From assembly GCF_009811555.1 (NCBI RefSeq), contig NZ_BLIN01000001.1, forward strand, positions 1-64,000: a DNA stretch of 64,000 bases, read 5' to 3'. The position numbers and the translations under genes are program-made. Every line of letters begins with the position of its first letter. The first letter of the stretch is position 1. This DNA comes from Streptomyces caniferus. Its GTDB lineage: Bacteria; Actinomycetota; Actinomycetes; Streptomycetales; Streptomycetaceae. Of the stretch, positions 52,616 through 62,010 are shown one piece after another. Below the pieces are notes generated by a model. It saw only the letters and a list, made by a program, of their open reading frames with translations. It was not told the DNA's origin and searched no databases.

Positions 52616-52933
52616 CTATGGCGAGTACCCGGAAGTTTCGAATGCATGAACGATCAACTGGGCTGCAATTGCAGGAATTTGACGCACCATCTGATCAGCG
52701 CCGACATCAACATAGGGTTCGGCGAATCACCCGTGCAAGCGTTCTCGGCAACTGTCAGTAGGGCTGTATATGGTGGTTGCGGAGGCGCTCCGCCCATGCG
52801 AACGGAGCCCGTTAGGCGACCCGAACACGCAAGCCGCGACGTCGTCGGTCCTGCTGGCGCTGACCTGCCCATACGGCGTCCGAAGATTGATAATTGAATG
52901 GCAAAAAGCCTCAAACATCGCAGGTCGCGCAAG
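52616..52933. promoter_or_regulatory. Divergent control region: cas8e promoter and array 3 leader
   Basis: About 320 bp without a gene. The left part must hold the Cascade promoter (minus strand). The right end, 52889-52933 (GAATGGCAAAAAGCC then CATCGCAGGTCGCG), is a diverged form of the leader core found before the other arrays. AT-rich TATAT at about 52767 is a possible promoter element. A GGAGGCGCTCCGCC palindrome lies at 52781-52794. Confidence 0.55.
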
Positions 52934-54238
52934 GCCCACTCCGCGTACGCGGAGGCGAACCGCTCAGACTTCCGGGGCTGTCAATACCAGGACCGTGCTC
53001 TCCGCGGGAGCGGAGGTGTACCGGCCGGTGAGCATCTCGGCCTCCACTCGCACCAGCGATCTCCGCGGGAGCGGAAGTGAACCGATGTACGCCCGCTTTC
53101 CGAAGGGCGCTGGTAGGTATTTTCCGCGCAGGCGGAGGCCGGACGAAAGCACCGCGCTGCAGACAGACCTTTAGCGCTCTCCTCGCCGGCGAAGGTGATC
53201 CGAACCGCGGGCACCACAGCAGCACCGAGGCGGCATGGGCGGGTTCGCCCTCCAGGGGCGGAGGCGCTCTCCGCTCAGGCAGAGACCAGGGAGGGATCGG
53301 GCGGGTCGCGGCGGGATTCGTGCTCTCCGCGCTGGCGGAAGAGGACCGTACGCGCTGGTCATGCCGCGCTTGATCGAGGCGTGCTCTCCGCGCAGGCGGA
53401 GGTGGGCCTGAGCCGTGGACGCCCTATAAAGCATACTTGCCGTGCTCTCCGCCCAGGCGGAGGTGAGCCGCCGCGACGTGCTCGAAGCCTAGGTACAGGC
53501 CGGTGCTCTCCGCTCAGGCATGCGGGGCAGCGCAGCCCGGTTCTCTCCGCGCGAGCGGAGGTGAGCCGGTGCGGGGCGGCTGGTTGTCGGCGTCCAGCCG
53601 GTGCTCTCCACGCAGGCGGAGGTGAGCCGGCGGTAGGCGGCGATTGCCTCGCGTGCAGTGTGTGCTCTCCGCGCGGGCCGAGGTGCACCGCAGAACCCGC
53701 TCGTTCGGATCGCCATGCTGATGTCCTCTCCGGGCAGGCGGAGGTGAACCGGTCGCCGTTCTCGGCGGCAGGGCCCGATTCGGGTGCTCTCCGCACGAGC
53801 GGAGGTGAACCGGCCCAGCACATACCCCACACGAGGAACACCACTCGGTGCCGGGGGGTAACGGGTACGTGTCTCTCCGCGCAGGCGGAGGTAAACCGGT
53901 AGAAGCGCCCTTCGACCTCACCGAGACCGAGTCCTCTCCGCGAGAGCGTAGGTGACCCAATCCGGCACGGGTGGTCCGAGGAGATCACCCGGTGGTCTCC
54001 TAAAGAATGGAGGTGAACCGAACAAGGCGTCGATCGCCGTGGCCCGGACGACGTGGTCTCCGCGCGAGCGGAGGTGATCCGGGTGATCAGTGTGAAGGGT
54101 TGCCGCATCGCCGGTGGTCTCCGCCCGAGCGGAGGTGAACCGCGCCGGGTCTCGCGGCTGATGGGTGATCACTAGTGGTCACCGCGCCGGTCCCGTCTGC
54201 GATGATCTTGTCCTCTCCGCGCAGGCGGAGTGAGCGGT
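52934..54238 (+). CRISPR. CRISPR array 3, fossil array with about 23 decayed repeats
   Basis: Repeat-like blocks recur at about 61-bp spacing (52934, 52995, 53056, 53117, 53174, 53322, 53382, 53443, 53504, 53541, 53602, 53663, 53724, 53785, about 53870, 53932, 54054, 54115, 54210). Almost every one differs from the others, with substitutions in the stem (CTCCACGC, CTCCGGGC), in the handle (GTGTACCG, GTGCACCG, GTAAACCG) or by indels. Around 53200-53320 and 53930-54010 the units are barely recognisable. The loss of identity points to long absence of repeat homogenisation and adaptation. The last unit runs into the leader of array 4. Confidence 0.85.
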
Positions 54239-54241
54239 CGC

Positions 54242-54358
54242 GGGCCGGCCAGTGCCTGCGAGAGGCCGTGCGGCCCCGGTAGATTCAGGCGGGTGCATGA
54301 CCGGCGTTCCTTGAATCACGAATTGGCAAAGCACTCCTAACGCCGCAGGTCGCGAAGG
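54242..54358 (+). promoter_or_regulatory. Leader of array 4
   Basis: About 115 bp (CAGTGCCTGCGAGAGGCCGT ... CGCAGGTCGCGAAGGG), nearly identical to the leaders at 57710 and 63712. Within it AATCACGAATTGGCAAAGCA then CTCCTAA would translate as NHELAKHS and stop, closely matching the end of Cas2. It should carry the promoter and Cas1-Cas2 recognition sites. Confidence 0.8.
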
Positions 54359-56156
54359 GTCCTCTCCGCGCAGGCGGAGGTGAACCGGTCGGGGCACCAT
54401 CGGCAGGCGGCTCGATCTCGTCCTCTCCGCGCAGGCGGAGGTGAACCTCTGTGGCCGCCACGAGAGCGGACGTCACCAGCGTCCTCTCCGCGCAGGCGGA
54501 GGTGAACCCGACGCAGCCAACCGGAGGCGCACTGCCGTTTCGTCCTCTCCGCGCAGGCGGAGGTGAACCATAAGGGGGTCGAGCGCAGGTCCACGGCCTG
54601 CGGTCCTCTCCGCGCAGGCGGAGGTGAACCGTCCGCGGCCATCTCGGCAGCCTCGTTGGCCAGGTCCTCTCCGCGCAGGCGGAGGTGAACCGAAGTTCGG
54701 GGGGTGGCGGATCTCTGCGGTTGAGTCCTCTCCGCGCAGGCGGAGGTGAACCACGGGGTGACAGATCATGCTTGACGCCCTGCTCGTCCTCTCCGCGCAG
54801 GCGGAGGTGAACCCGTCGAGTGCCAGACCAGCCCCAACCCGGGCCTGTCCTCTCCGCGCAGGCGGAGGTGAACCGGTGCAAGCGGCGGGGGCGGCGCCCA
54901 CGGTGCGGTCCTCTCCGCGCAGGCGGAGGTGAACCGCATGCGGGGATGGTGGCGGCGTAGGTGGTGGCGTCCTCTCCGCGCAGGCGGAGGTGAACCGCCG
55001 ACAAGCTCGAAGCGATCCTCGTCCTCGCCGTCCTCTCCGCGCAGGCGGAGGTGAACCGGGACTGCGAGCTTGCCGACGTCTTCTGCGGTGGTCCTCTCCG
55101 CGCAGGCGGAGGTGAACCGTCGGCGATCAGGTCGGCTACGCAGAGGGCGTCGTCCTCTCCGCGCAGGCGGAGGTGAACCGCTGCTGCTGAAGATGGTCCA
55201 GAGGTTGTACTTGTCCTCTCCGCGCAGGCGGAGGTGAACCGTGTCTCAGCGGCCACTGACAACGGAGGCGGGGGTCCTCTCCGCGCAGGCGGAGGTGAAC
55301 CGTTGCTGGGCTCGGGCAAGGTACCCGCTCGCTAGTCCTCTCCGCGCAGGCGGAGGTGAACCGATCGATGCACCGGACCGCGGCGAGTCGGGCCAGTCCT
55401 CTCCGCGCAGGCGGAGGTGAACCGGACCTGCGCGTCGACTCCCGTGTGCGCGGCTGGTCCTCTCCGCGCAGGCGGAGGTGAACCGCATCCGGGTATCCGG
55501 CGTCCGGACGATCGGGGGTCCTCTCCGCGCAGGCGGAGGTGAACCGCACTGCGGCTACCGGGGCGGGCGGCTGAGGGTGTCCTCTCCGCGCAGGCGGAGG
55601 TGAACCGCCGATCGCGCGGAGGATGCGGGCGTAGGTGTAGTCCTCTCCGCGCAGGCGGAGGTGAACCGGCGGCCAACTACGGGAGGGGGGTGGGCAGCCT
55701 GTCCTCTCCGCGCAGGCGGAGGTGAACCGATCCCGACGTTGGCGCCCGGACAGGCTGTGTGGTCCTCTCCGCGCAGGCGGAGGTGAACCGTGGCACCCCA
55801 CCACCGTCAACCGGATGCTCAAGTCCTCTCCGCGCAGGCGGAGGTGAACCGCGAAATGGCACTATGGGCGTCATCTTCCAAATGTGATCTCCGCGCGAGC
55901 GGAGGTGAACCGACCAGGTCGCCGGCGCGGACGTCTCCCGGCTTGTGATCTCCGCGCGAGCGGAGGTGAACCGCTGGCCCGGTACAGGGGGTCTTGCATG
56001 GTGCCGTGATCTCCGCGCGAGCGGAGGTGAACCGCGTCTGGTTGCCGAGGGGTGTGACAGGTACCAGTCCTCTCCGCGCAGGCGGAGGTGAACCGGTGCG
56101 GCGCCCGATGCTCCCCGGGGAGAAGACATGGTCTCCGCGCAGGCGGAAGGGAAAAC
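54359..56156 (+). CRISPR. CRISPR array 4 (30 repeats, 29 spacers)
   Basis: Exact 61-bp period from 54359 to 56128, all spacers 32 bp. The first 25 repeats begin GTCCTCTCCGCGCAGG and end GTGAACCG, although a few close with another last base (for example T at 54448). Repeats at 55884, 55945 and 56006 instead begin GTGATCTCCGCGCGAG; 56067 returns to the first type; 56128 is a degenerate distal repeat (GCGGAAGGGAAAAC). The block of foreign repeat type suggests recombination with another array. The downstream end lies 28 bp before a DUF1877 gene. Confidence 0.97.
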
Positions 56157-56184
56157 TGCTGGACGCCGTCGGGATACTGCCGTC

Positions 56185-56709
56185 ATGGCCGTCACCAAGC
56201 AACTTGCCCGCATCTCGGTGGAGTATCTCGCCGACTGCCGCCAGTCAGCCAGCGAATCGCCGGATGGAGATCCCCACTGGGATCCACAGCCGGCGGACGT
56301 CTTGGACCTGGACTGGGCACCAATCTTGCTGGAACGGGCCTGCGAACTGGCGGGACTCGACGACGTCCACCTGAACGCCCTGCGGCAGGCCACCGACGGC
56401 GACTCGGCGATCGACCTGGGCTTCCTCAACACACACCCGCATGCCATCGGCCCCTTCGGACCTGCTCCCACGGCCCTTTCAGCAGCTCAAGCCGCCCACG
56501 TCTCCGAACTGCTCGTGCATATGAACATGCCGGCCATACTGGCCGCCCTGCCGGCCGACGACACACAAACCGCTTCCTTAATCGGTTACGGAGCGGACAA
56601 GATCGCCGGAGACCCGAGGAAGTACCTTCTGAAGCACTTCAATGCCCTGCGCGAGTTCTACCTCGAAGCATCGCAAAGACACCTGCTCATCGTGCTCTGG
56701 TGGGACTGA
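56185..56709 (+). CDS. DUF1877-family protein embedded between arrays
   Basis: A 174-residue protein from ATG 56185. Blocks VTKQLARISVEYLADCRQSA, LDLDWAPILLERACELAG, TDGDSAIDLGFLNTHPHAIG and a late KYLLKHFNALREFYLEASQ match DUF1877 (YfbM-like), a small soluble family of unknown function. The gene lies between the last repeat of array 4 and a shortened leader of array 5, and seems to have displaced most of that leader. No cas family link is known to me. Confidence 0.7.
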   Translation: MAVTKQLARISVEYLADCRQSASESPDGDPHWDPQPADVLDLDWAPILLERACELAGLDDVHLNALRQATDGDSAIDLGFLNTHPHAIGPFGPAPTALSAAQAAHVSELLVHMNMPAILAALPADDTQTASLIGYGADKIAGDPRKYLLKHFNALREFYLEASQRHLLIVLWWD

Positions 56710-56734
56710 CCCAGGCCCTCACCCCAGCCCACCA

Positions 56735-56759
56735 CTCCTAGCGCCGCAGGTCGCGAAGG
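56735..56759 (+). promoter_or_regulatory. Truncated leader of array 5
   Basis: CACTCCTAGCGCCGCAGGTC then GCGAAGGG, the last 25 bp or so of the leader core only. The upstream part conserved before arrays 4, 6 and 8 is missing, replaced by the DUF1877 gene 26 bp away. Confidence 0.65.
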
Positions 56760-57704
56760 GTCCTCTCCGCGCAGGCGGAGGTGAACCGCCATCTTCGAGC
56801 CGGGGAGGCTCTGCGGGATGGTCCTCTCCGCGCAGGCGGAGGTGAACCGTGGCGGCTCTCCGCCGTCAAGCGCGGCGAGACGTCCTCTCCGCGCAGGCGG
56901 AGGTGAACCGCCGTCACAGTCCCCGCAGGGCCCGGCGGCGGCGTCCTCTCCGCGCAGGCGGAGGTGAACCGCTAGTGGGCTAGATGTACGTTAGGTAATG
57001 ATCGTCCTCTCCGCGCAGGCGGAGGTGAACCGCTTTTCATCACGCTCGGCTCGGGTCTGATGGTGTCCTCTCCGCGCAGGCGGAGGTGAACCGGCACGGT
57101 CCCTCGACCTCGAGGCCATTGACCTGTCCTCTCCGCGCAGGCGGAGGTGAACCGCTGTCCGAGCGAACCGTCGAGTACCACCTCGGGTCTTCTCCGCGCA
57201 GGCGGAGGTGAACCGTTCGGACCGTGATCTGCGGTGACCATGTCGTGGTCTTCTCCGCGCAGGCGGAGGTGAACCGTCCGTCAACGTCGGCCACAGCCAC
57301 GGCCGCACGTCTTCTCCGCGCAGGCGGAGGTGAACCGTGCCAGTCGGCAGGTTGGGGGTTCATCCGGATGTCTTCTCCGCGCAGGCGGAGGTGAACCGTG
57401 GCTGAGCGGGCACGCCCGCATGCCCGCGTGGTCTTCTCCGCGCAGGCGGAGGTGAACCGAGCGATCCCTGCCCGTCGAAGTCGTCGACGCTGTCTTCTCC
57501 GCGCAGGCGGAGGTGAACCGTCCGCGGCCGATGCTCGGGACTGCCAGGCGTGGTCTTCTCCGCGCAGGCGGAGGTGAACCGTTGCCGGTGTACCGGGGGG
57601 CAGTGCTTGGCGCTGTCCTCTCCGCGCAGGCGGAGGTGAACCGGGCGCCGAAGCGTCCGACCTCGCGAGGATCCTGTCCTCTCCGCGCAGGCGGCGGTGC
57701 GCGG
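56760..57704 (+). CRISPR. CRISPR array 5 (16 repeats, 15 spacers)
   Basis: Repeats at 56760 and every 61 bp to 57553, then 57615 (after one 33-bp spacer) and a degenerate last repeat at 57676 (GCGGCGGTGCGCGG end). The first seven begin GTCCTCTCC, the next seven (57187-57553) GTCTTCTCC, and 57615 returns to GTCCTCTCC; all end in the handle GTGAACCG. The clean blocks indicate that a single-base repeat variant spread during a period of acquisition. The array ends directly at the leader of array 6. Confidence 0.97.
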
Positions 57705-57709
57705 TTGCG

Positions 57710-57827
57710 TGGGCCGGTCAGTGCCTGCGAGAGGCCGTGCGACCCCGGTAGATTCAGACGGGTGCATGACCGGCATTCCTTGAATCACGAATCGGCAAAG
57801 CGCTCCTAACACCGCAGGTCGCGAAGG
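57710..57827 (+). promoter_or_regulatory. Leader of array 6
   Basis: Second copy of the roughly 115-bp leader, differing from the array 4 leader at only a few positions (for example GAATCGGCAAAGCGCTCCTAA against GAATTGGCAAAGCACTCC). It still has the Cas2-tail-like string (NHESAKRS, stop). Confidence 0.8.
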
Positions 57828-59686
57828 GTGCTCTCCGCGCGAGCGGAGGTGGGCCCGTCCCGGGCGGAAGCTCGCTCCACGAAGTCGCGTGCTCTCCGCG
57901 CGAGCGGAGGTGGGCCGCCGCGCCGCGCACCGCGAGCGCCGTCATCGTCGTGCTCTCCGCGCGAGCGGAGGTGGGCCGGTGTTCGCGGCCGTCAATGCCG
58001 GCGGTTCGGCGTGCTCTCCGCGCGAGCGGAGGTGGGCCGCCAGGAGACGCCCTGCCTGACAGCTCCAAGAAGTGCTCTCCGCGCGAGCGGAGGTGGGCCG
58101 GCTGTCGCGGTGCAGGTGCATGCCGCCGAGCTGTGCTCTCCGCGCGAGCGGAGGTGGGCCGCCGACCCGGGCCCCGCACCCCGGACCGAAAGGGTGCTCT
58201 CCGCGCGAGCGGAGGTGGGCCGCGGCCCAGGTCGCCGTCGAGCTGAGGGGTGCGGTGCTCTCCGCGCGAGCGGAGGTGGGCCGACGCCGCAGTCGAACCC
58301 CTCGGCGCCGTGGAAGTGCTCTCCGCGCGAGCGGAGGTGGGCCGGGCAAGGGCCGCGGCCGCCGAGGCGGATACCCGTGCTCTCCGCGCGAGCGGAGGTG
58401 GGCCGATGGTCTTCGCCGATAACTTGCTCGCTCGTCGGTGCTCTCCGCGCGAGCGGAGGTGGGCCGTCGAGAGTACCCGCGTCAAGTACATCGAGGCCGT
58501 GCTCTCCGCGCGAGCGGAGGTGGGCCGATGTCCTCGGCGAGCGCGGCACCCTCGGGCTTGTGCTCTCCGCGCGAGCGGAGGTGGGCCGCATTCCCCAGTT
58601 GCGCTACGAACGCCGGGTCAGTGCTCTCCGCGCGAGCGGAGGTGGGCCGACCTGAAGGCGTTGATCGGCCCCGAGTGGATGGTGCTCTCCGCGCGAGCGG
58701 AGGTGGGCCGTGGTCGATGGCGCGCACGCATGCCGCGGTGTCGTGCTCTCCGCGCGAGCGGAGGTGGGCCGACGCCTCATGGTGGTGGAACCCCCTCACG
58801 GCGGTGCTCTCCGCGCGAGCGGAGGTGGGCCGAGGCGCGGGCGCGAGCCGAGGCGGACCGGATCGTGCTCTCCGCGCGAGCGGAGGTGGGCCGGCCCTGG
58901 GCGTCGGCGCGCTGAAGATGGCCCAGTGCTCTCCGCGCGAGCGGAGGTGGGCCGAGATGTCACGCGCCGCCCCACAAGACCGGCCGGTGCTCTCCGCGCG
59001 AGCGGAGGTGGGCCGCGGGGCCGGCTGGTGTCGCGGTCGCGGGCGGAGTGCTCTCCGCGCGAGCGGAGGTGGGCCGTTCGGGCTGTCCGGGCAGCGGGCA
59101 GCGGTCTAGTGCTCTCCGCGCGAGCGGAGGTGGGCCGGAGCCGTCCTTGCGCTCCCACCAGGAGACCGCGTGCTCTCCGCGCGAGCGGAGGTGGGCCGTT
59201 ATCGGCGAAGCACATCTTCCGCGCTGCCCGGTGCTCTCCGCGCGAGCGGAGGTGGGCCGGACCTGCGCTGGGCACAGCTGCACCAGGTGCTGTGCTCTCC
59301 GCGCGAGCGGAGGTGGGCCGCTGCGGGGTGGCCGCGATGACCTACGAGACGCGTGCTCTCCGCGCGAGCGGAGGTGGGCCGGCCGCGTGGCGGTACGGGA
59401 GAGCCGGGTTCTCGTGCTCTCCGCGCGAGCGGAGGTGGGCCGCACCACCATCGCCCTGTCCGCCGCGGCCGCCGGTGCTCTCCGCGCGAGCGGAGGTGGA
59501 CCGGCCATCGGGCTGGACGCGGTGGGTGCCGTGCTGTGCGCTCCGCGCGAGCGGAGGTGGGCCGTACTCCCGCACGGTCGGATCCCACTTCTCGCCGTGC
59601 TCTCCGCGCGAGCGGAGGTGAACCGTGCGAGGTGTGGCTGATCGTCGACGGGACCGTGTGGTCTCCGCGCGAGCAGAGGTGAACCG
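57828..59686 (+). CRISPR. CRISPR array 6 (31 repeats, 30 spacers)
   Basis: Strict 61-bp period from 57828 to 59658 with 32-bp spacers. Repeats begin GTGCTCTCCGCGCGAG and end in the handle GTGGGCCG; the loop is GCGA rather than GCAG. The first repeat ends in CCC. Variants gather at the distal end: 59475 (GTGGACCG), 59536 (GTGCGCTCC), 59597 (GTGAACCG) and 59658 (GTGGTCTCC with GCAGAG). The uniform proximal part suggests recent homogenous growth. Its handle equals that of array 1 although its loop differs. Confidence 0.97.
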
Positions 59687-59773
59687 CCGGGGGTCAGCGA
59701 GCGCCGCCGTTGGCGGTGGCCTGCAGTGGACGGCCGCTCGGTCGTCGTGCTGAAGGGCGATATTGCTGTGAGT

Positions 59774-60367
59774 TCAGCCCCTCTGGCCCAGGACCTCGTA
59801 GGGATAGGTGGTGGTGTAGTCCTCTACGGGCATGGCGGCGTGCCTGGCGTAGTCGGCACGGTCGCGTTGGTGTGCTTCGGTGAGGGGCGGGTGCTCGGGC
59901 GGGCTCTGAGGCGCAGGCCAGAGCTGGAGGAGGTGGCGCTCGCCCCGGTCACCGAGGCCGGGCTCGCGATTGTCCGTGTGGCAGTGCAGACGCAGGCGCA
60001 CCCAGGCGCCGCTGTCGGGGGCTGCTGTGATGTGGAGGGGTGGCTGGTCGGCGGGCCAGGCGTCGAGGATGTCGCCGGCGTCGAGCGTCGACAGCTGCAC
60101 GGGTGAGGTCGTGGTCTGGAGGCTGAGTTCCTCAGCGGGGTCCCAGTCGGGATCGGTCTCGGGCGCCGGCGGGCTGTCGTGCACCTGGAGAGCGATGCGG
60201 ACGGGGCCGGTGTCGGTGGCGGTCAGGACGATCGCACTGGATTTGCCTGCGGGTCCGCAGTGCCAGCCATAGGGCATCTCGTCGGGGTAGTCGTCGTGCT
60301 CGGTGAAGCCGATGAGGTAGCCGCTCTCCCCCACCTCGAAGGTGAAAGATGCTTCACGGACCAGCAT
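59774..60367 (-). CDS. Hypothetical soluble protein
   Basis: A 197-residue acidic protein rich in Trp, Pro and Asp. It starts MLVREASFTFEVGESGYLIG with ATG at 60367. Strand-rich N-terminal part (SSAIVLTATDTGPVRIALQV) and a C-terminal helix-like stretch (LTEAHQRDRADYARHAAMP). No recognised family, signal or membrane segment; could bind a ligand or act as an immunity-like protein. It lies downstream of the NucB-like nuclease gene, but a strong terminator separates them. Confidence 0.55.
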   Translation of the reverse strand: MLVREASFTFEVGESGYLIGFTEHDDYPDEMPYGWHCGPAGKSSAIVLTATDTGPVRIALQVHDSPPAPETDPDWDPAEELSLQTTTSPVQLSTLDAGDILDAWPADQPPLHITAAPDSGAWVRLRLHCHTDNREPGLGDRGERHLLQLWPAPQSPPEHPPLTEAHQRDRADYARHAAMPVEDYTTTYPYEVLGQRG

Positions 60368-60386
60368 GGGTTGACTCCTTCTTGAG

Positions 60387-60429
60387 CAGGGTGTCTGCCT
60401 CCCGGTGACGGAGGGAGGCAGACACCCTG
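60387..60429 (-). terminator. Strong hairpin terminator after the NucA/NucB-type gene
   Basis: CAGGGTGTCTGCCTCCC at 60387-60403 is an exact inverse complement of 60413-60429, with a nine-base loop. It is 25 bp past the stop of the minus-strand nuclease gene at 60455. Confidence 0.8.
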
Positions 60430-60454
60430 GTCTAGCGCAGTGCGGGGCTGGTCG

Positions 60455-61483
60455 TCAGGCGATCACGTAGAAGGGGTCGTGGTCCATCACGTGGAACTGA
60501 CGCCGCCAGTTGGTGATGCCCGCGCCCTGAGCGTCGTTCTCGTTCTTCTTCACCCAGGTGATGGTGCGCTGGCTGGCAGCCAGGTGGGTGCCGCCTTCGT
60601 AGGTGGAGGCGAAGGGGTACTCGTCGCAGGAGGTCCGTCCGGCACGGCGCATGTCCGGGGGGACGGGGTGGTTGCAGACGGCCTGGCGGTTCTTGCGCTG
60701 CTGGGTGGCGTTGATCATCCAGTGCAGGGGTTTGCCGCCGTTGGGGTCGCCGTAGTGGCCCCCGTGGGAACGGAGTTTGCGGATGCCTTCGGAGATGCGG
60801 GGCAGGGTGATCAGATTGATGGCGGTGGGGGCCTCGGTCATGGCGCAGCCGGTGGTGCCGTAGTAGTTGTCGCACCGGTAGACGGCGGAGGCGTAGGAGG
60901 TCTTGCCAGAGCTGTAGCCGGGCTTGGTGAAGGTGTAGCCGTAGGTGGTCTTCGCCTTGGGGTTGATCTTCTTCCTGGCGATGGTGCCCGTGGTGTAGTT
61001 GACGGTGCCGGAAGCGGCGCTGTCGAGGCTGTGGCCCTGTGGGAAGTGGATGCCGGCCTTGGTACCGCCGCCGGAGGAGGCGGCGATGTTCAGGTGGACG
61101 CCCTTGCCGGCGCGGGTGGTCTTCGCTTTGGAGACGGTGAACTTCTCGCTCCAGTTCGCGGAGCTCGCCTTCAGGGTCATCTGGTGCTTGACGTTGAAGT
61201 CGGCGGTGCCTTCGATGACGGGTCGGCCGTTGATGACCTTGATGACGTCGACGTGGACGGCGACCCATTCGCACTCGCTGAACCGGTTGATCGTGATCCG
61301 GTTGATGGTGCACGAGGCGGCGGCGATGGCGCTGCGGCCCGCAGTGTCTGTCTGGTGGGTGGTCGGGCGGATGGTGACCCGCAGCTGTCCGGCATTGGGC
61401 TGAGCAGCCGTGGCGGCAGGTGCGGCTGTTCCCAGCACACTCAGGACCACGGCTCCCGTGGTGAGCAGCTTCGCCAGTTTCAA
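60455..61483 (-). CDS. Secreted NucA/NucB-type deoxyribonuclease-domain protein
   Basis: About 342 residues from TTG 61483, with AGGGGG six bases upstream, giving the signal peptide KLAKLLTTGAVVLSVLGTAA cut after ATA. The C-terminal 120 residues carry the NucB signature SCDEYPFASTYEGGTHLAA and a final FHVMDHDPFYVIA. The long middle (GYTFTKPGYSSGKTSYASAV) is strand-rich. The Asp-Glu pair is the expected catalytic site for non-specific DNA cleavage. One of three secreted nuclease genes around the CRISPR region. Confidence 0.85.
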   Translation of the reverse strand: MKLAKLLTTGAVVLSVLGTAAPAATAAQPNAGQLRVTIRPTTHQTDTAGRSAIAAASCTINRITINRFSECEWVAVHVDVIKVINGRPVIEGTADFNVKHQMTLKASSANWSEKFTVSKAKTTRAGKGVHLNIAASSGGGTKAGIHFPQGHSLDSAASGTVNYTTGTIARKKINPKAKTTYGYTFTKPGYSSGKTSYASAVYRCDNYYGTTGCAMTEAPTAINLITLPRISEGIRKLRSHGGHYGDPNGGKPLHWMINATQQRKNRQAVCNHPVPPDMRRAGRTSCDEYPFASTYEGGTHLAASQRTITWVKKNENDAQGAGITNWRRQFHVMDHDPFYVIA

Positions 61484-62010
61484 GTTGTACCCCCTGTGGT
61501 GGTCACGGCCGACCAAGGGACCACAGGTCAACTCCGCGCTCCCCCGATCGCGTTGACGGCATCAAAGCACAGGCTCGACACGCGCTGCTCACCTTTTGGT
61601 GGACTTTGCTGGAAGGACTCGGGAATCAGCCAAAGTGTCCGGTTCCTGCCGGCAGTGCTCAGCTTCGACGCGCTCCCCGCATCGCGTGGCTGAGTACGCG
61701 AACAGGCAACAGGTCCGAGGCGCAGCAGGAGGAGCCCCAGACAGCTCGGCGCGGCTGGGGCCCCGGTGGCCGGGTGGCGGGTTCGGGTCCGTCCAGCCCA
61801 GAGAGCCGCTCGGGCGCGGTCACTCAGCGAGGAGCCGGGACGCTAGAGGGCGCGGGGCAGGAACGGTCCGGGGCGGACACTGAACGGGGCGGAACACGGA
61901 TAGGCCGGACGACGGACATAGCGTCTCGGTCAGGCTGCCGACAGGAGGGCAGATCGGGTCTGGCCTGCCCGCGGGCACGTCCGGAGGGAGCGGCCCGTGC
62001 CGCGCCGGTC
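61484..62010. other. Intergenic region, no gene seen
   Basis: About 530 bp between two minus-strand nuclease genes. One open frame on the plus strand runs through it, but it is Arg/Gly-rich shadow sequence without a start context. It holds the promoter of the NucB-like gene on the left. Confidence 0.4.

Noticed and set aside
52772..52781. Target of the CreA-like spacer in the cas8e promoter region
   Set aside because: Only 9 of 10 bases match, in GC-rich sequence, with mismatches in the expected seed; kept only as a hint, not as a feature.
53171..59698. Many long open frames across the arrays with periodic RLRGED-, SARAEVGR- or LRSRGEH-type peptides
   Set aside because: They are translations of the 61-bp repeat-spacer period in several frames, not proteins.
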